Origin: an uncultured Collinsella sp.
GTDB lineage: Bacteria; Actinomycetota; Coriobacteriia; Coriobacteriales; Coriobacteriaceae
NCBI GenBank assembly: GCA_902494345.1
Contig: CABUSV010000011.1
Location: forward strand, 1 to 64,000
Direction of reading: 5' to 3'
Length of the DNA stretch: 64,000 nucleotides
Shown one piece after another: positions 63,460-64,000 of the stretch; position 1 is the first letter of the stretch, and every line of letters begins with the position of its first letter. The position numbers and the translations under genes were made by a program. The notes under the pieces are model-generated. The model did not search any database, had not been told where the DNA came from, and worked only from the letters and a program-made list of their open reading frames with translations.

Positions 63460-64000
63460 ATGGCAGACGCAGAGAGCAACCTCGTTCCCTCCGAAGCAGC
63501 CGACCAGGTCGAGGTCGCGCTCGAGAAGCAGGCTGCAGCCGACGACGGCATCCTGTACCTCAACGAGTACCAGTACGAAAACGACCTGGTCACCGACTTC
63601 GCCCGTCTGGTCGCCTCGCCCAGGCGTCGCGGCTCGCTGTATGTCGCCGCGGCAATTGCCGCGCTCATCGGCATCGGCATGCTGGTGGCCGGCGGCAACT
63701 GGATCAAGTTTGGCGTCGTCCTGATCGTATTCGGCGCCTTTTTGGCCTGGTGGAGCAAAAACCTGCACCACACCCTCGCCCGCGACTTTATCGACGCCGT
63801 TGAGGCCGACGAGTCAATGGGTGGCCGCTATCGCCGCGTCGCCGCCAACGAGGACGGCCTGATGGTTTGGGGCAAGAGCGGTAAGTCACAGTTCTTCCCG
63901 TTTGACAAGCTCGACCACGTACTCGACGGCGAGCGCATCTTTGTGGCCATGTTCGCCGACCAGGGCGTGACGATCCCCAAGGACACCTTCGTCCGTGGCG
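63460..64000 (+). CDS. YcxB-like membrane protein, cut by the window end
   Basis: A frame of at least 180 codons starts at ATG 63460 (AGGAG 10 nt upstream) and runs off the window. The acidic head (MADAESNLVPSEAADQVEVA) is followed by two transmembrane segments (about 69-85 and 91-107), split by a short loop, and then a soluble region with MVWGKSGKSQFFPFDKL and VTIPKDTFV. This pattern resembles the YcxB C-terminal-like family. It is divergent from dnaX. The function is unknown and the 3' end is missing. Confidence 0.75.
   Translation, partial: MADAESNLVPSEAADQVEVALEKQAAADDGILYLNEYQYENDLVTDFARLVASPRRRGSLYVAAAIAALIGIGMLVAGGNWIKFGVVLIVFGAFLAWWSKNLHHTLARDFIDAVEADESMGGRYRRVAANEDGLMVWGKSGKSQFFPFDKLDHVLDGERIFVAMFADQGVTIPKDTFVRG

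Noticed and set aside
60879..63773. 964-codon version of DnaX
   Set aside because: The extra 143 residues have shadow-like composition and overlap a real divergent gene. MESLYRKYRPLTF is the normal DnaX N terminus with a good ribosome site.

Overview
The window looks like a chromosome segment of a Collinsella-type Coriobacteriia (high-GC Actinomycetota from the gut). The evidence is the high GC content, strong GGAGG-type ribosome binding sites, anaerobic metabolism (pyruvate:ferredoxin oxidoreductase, rubrerythrin, carbamate kinase), several PTS loci, LytS/LytTR two-component pairs, and a set of short extragenic repeats. The genus is inferred from this gene mix, not from a marker gene. Most genes lie on the minus strand.

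0-11 kb is a sugar or sugar-amine region. It holds a GntR regulator, a YitT membrane protein and a HAD phosphatase. It also holds a mannose-family PTS (IIAB, IIC, IID) followed by a SIS-domain isomerase/deglycase, an EamA exporter, and a second SIS protein divergent from a second GntR regulator. A complete mannose-type PTS with two FrlB-like SIS proteins resembles the Salmonella gfr (glucoselysine/fructoselysine) system. Two families of operator-like sites link the regulators to these promoters. Two copies of a structured element with a conserved core and copy-specific, perfectly paired arms lie at the 3' ends of the first GntR gene and the second SIS gene.

11-27 kb is mainly housekeeping and DNA repair: threonine aldolase, PAP2 phosphatase, mfd, an ATP-grasp glutathionylspermidine synthase-like protein, nth, an ABC exporter, rmuC, rubrerythrin, a MutY-like protein without an FeS motif, an Rrf2 regulator and tRNA-Asp. 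Two different inverted-repeat elements lie here.

27-40 kb has two paralogous LytS-type kinase/LytTR regulator pairs set among a glycosyltransferase, an MFS (UMF1) transporter, a phospholipase C-like protein, an amidohydrolase with an APC permease, and a membrane-anchored C39-like peptidase.

40-49.6 kb holds a cellobiose/beta-glucoside PTS operon with a PRD regulator and GH1 6-phospho-beta-glucosidase. It also has carbamate kinase and a lower-GC island with a DUF4143 ATPase behind 34-bp tandem repeats. Large extragenic repeat clusters flank the sugar genes.

49.6-64 kb holds pyruvate:ferredoxin oxidoreductase and a tightly overlapping three-gene cluster (surface protein, Ser/Thr kinase, FHA protein). 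The recR-ybaB-dnaX neighbourhood follows, interrupted by a DUF234 ATPase and a small membrane protein. A membrane protein cut by the window end comes last. The best candidates for undescribed biology are the conserved-core/variable-arm elements (two unrelated families), the kinase/FHA/surface-protein operon, the candidate Amadori-product locus, and the divergent MutY-like protein.
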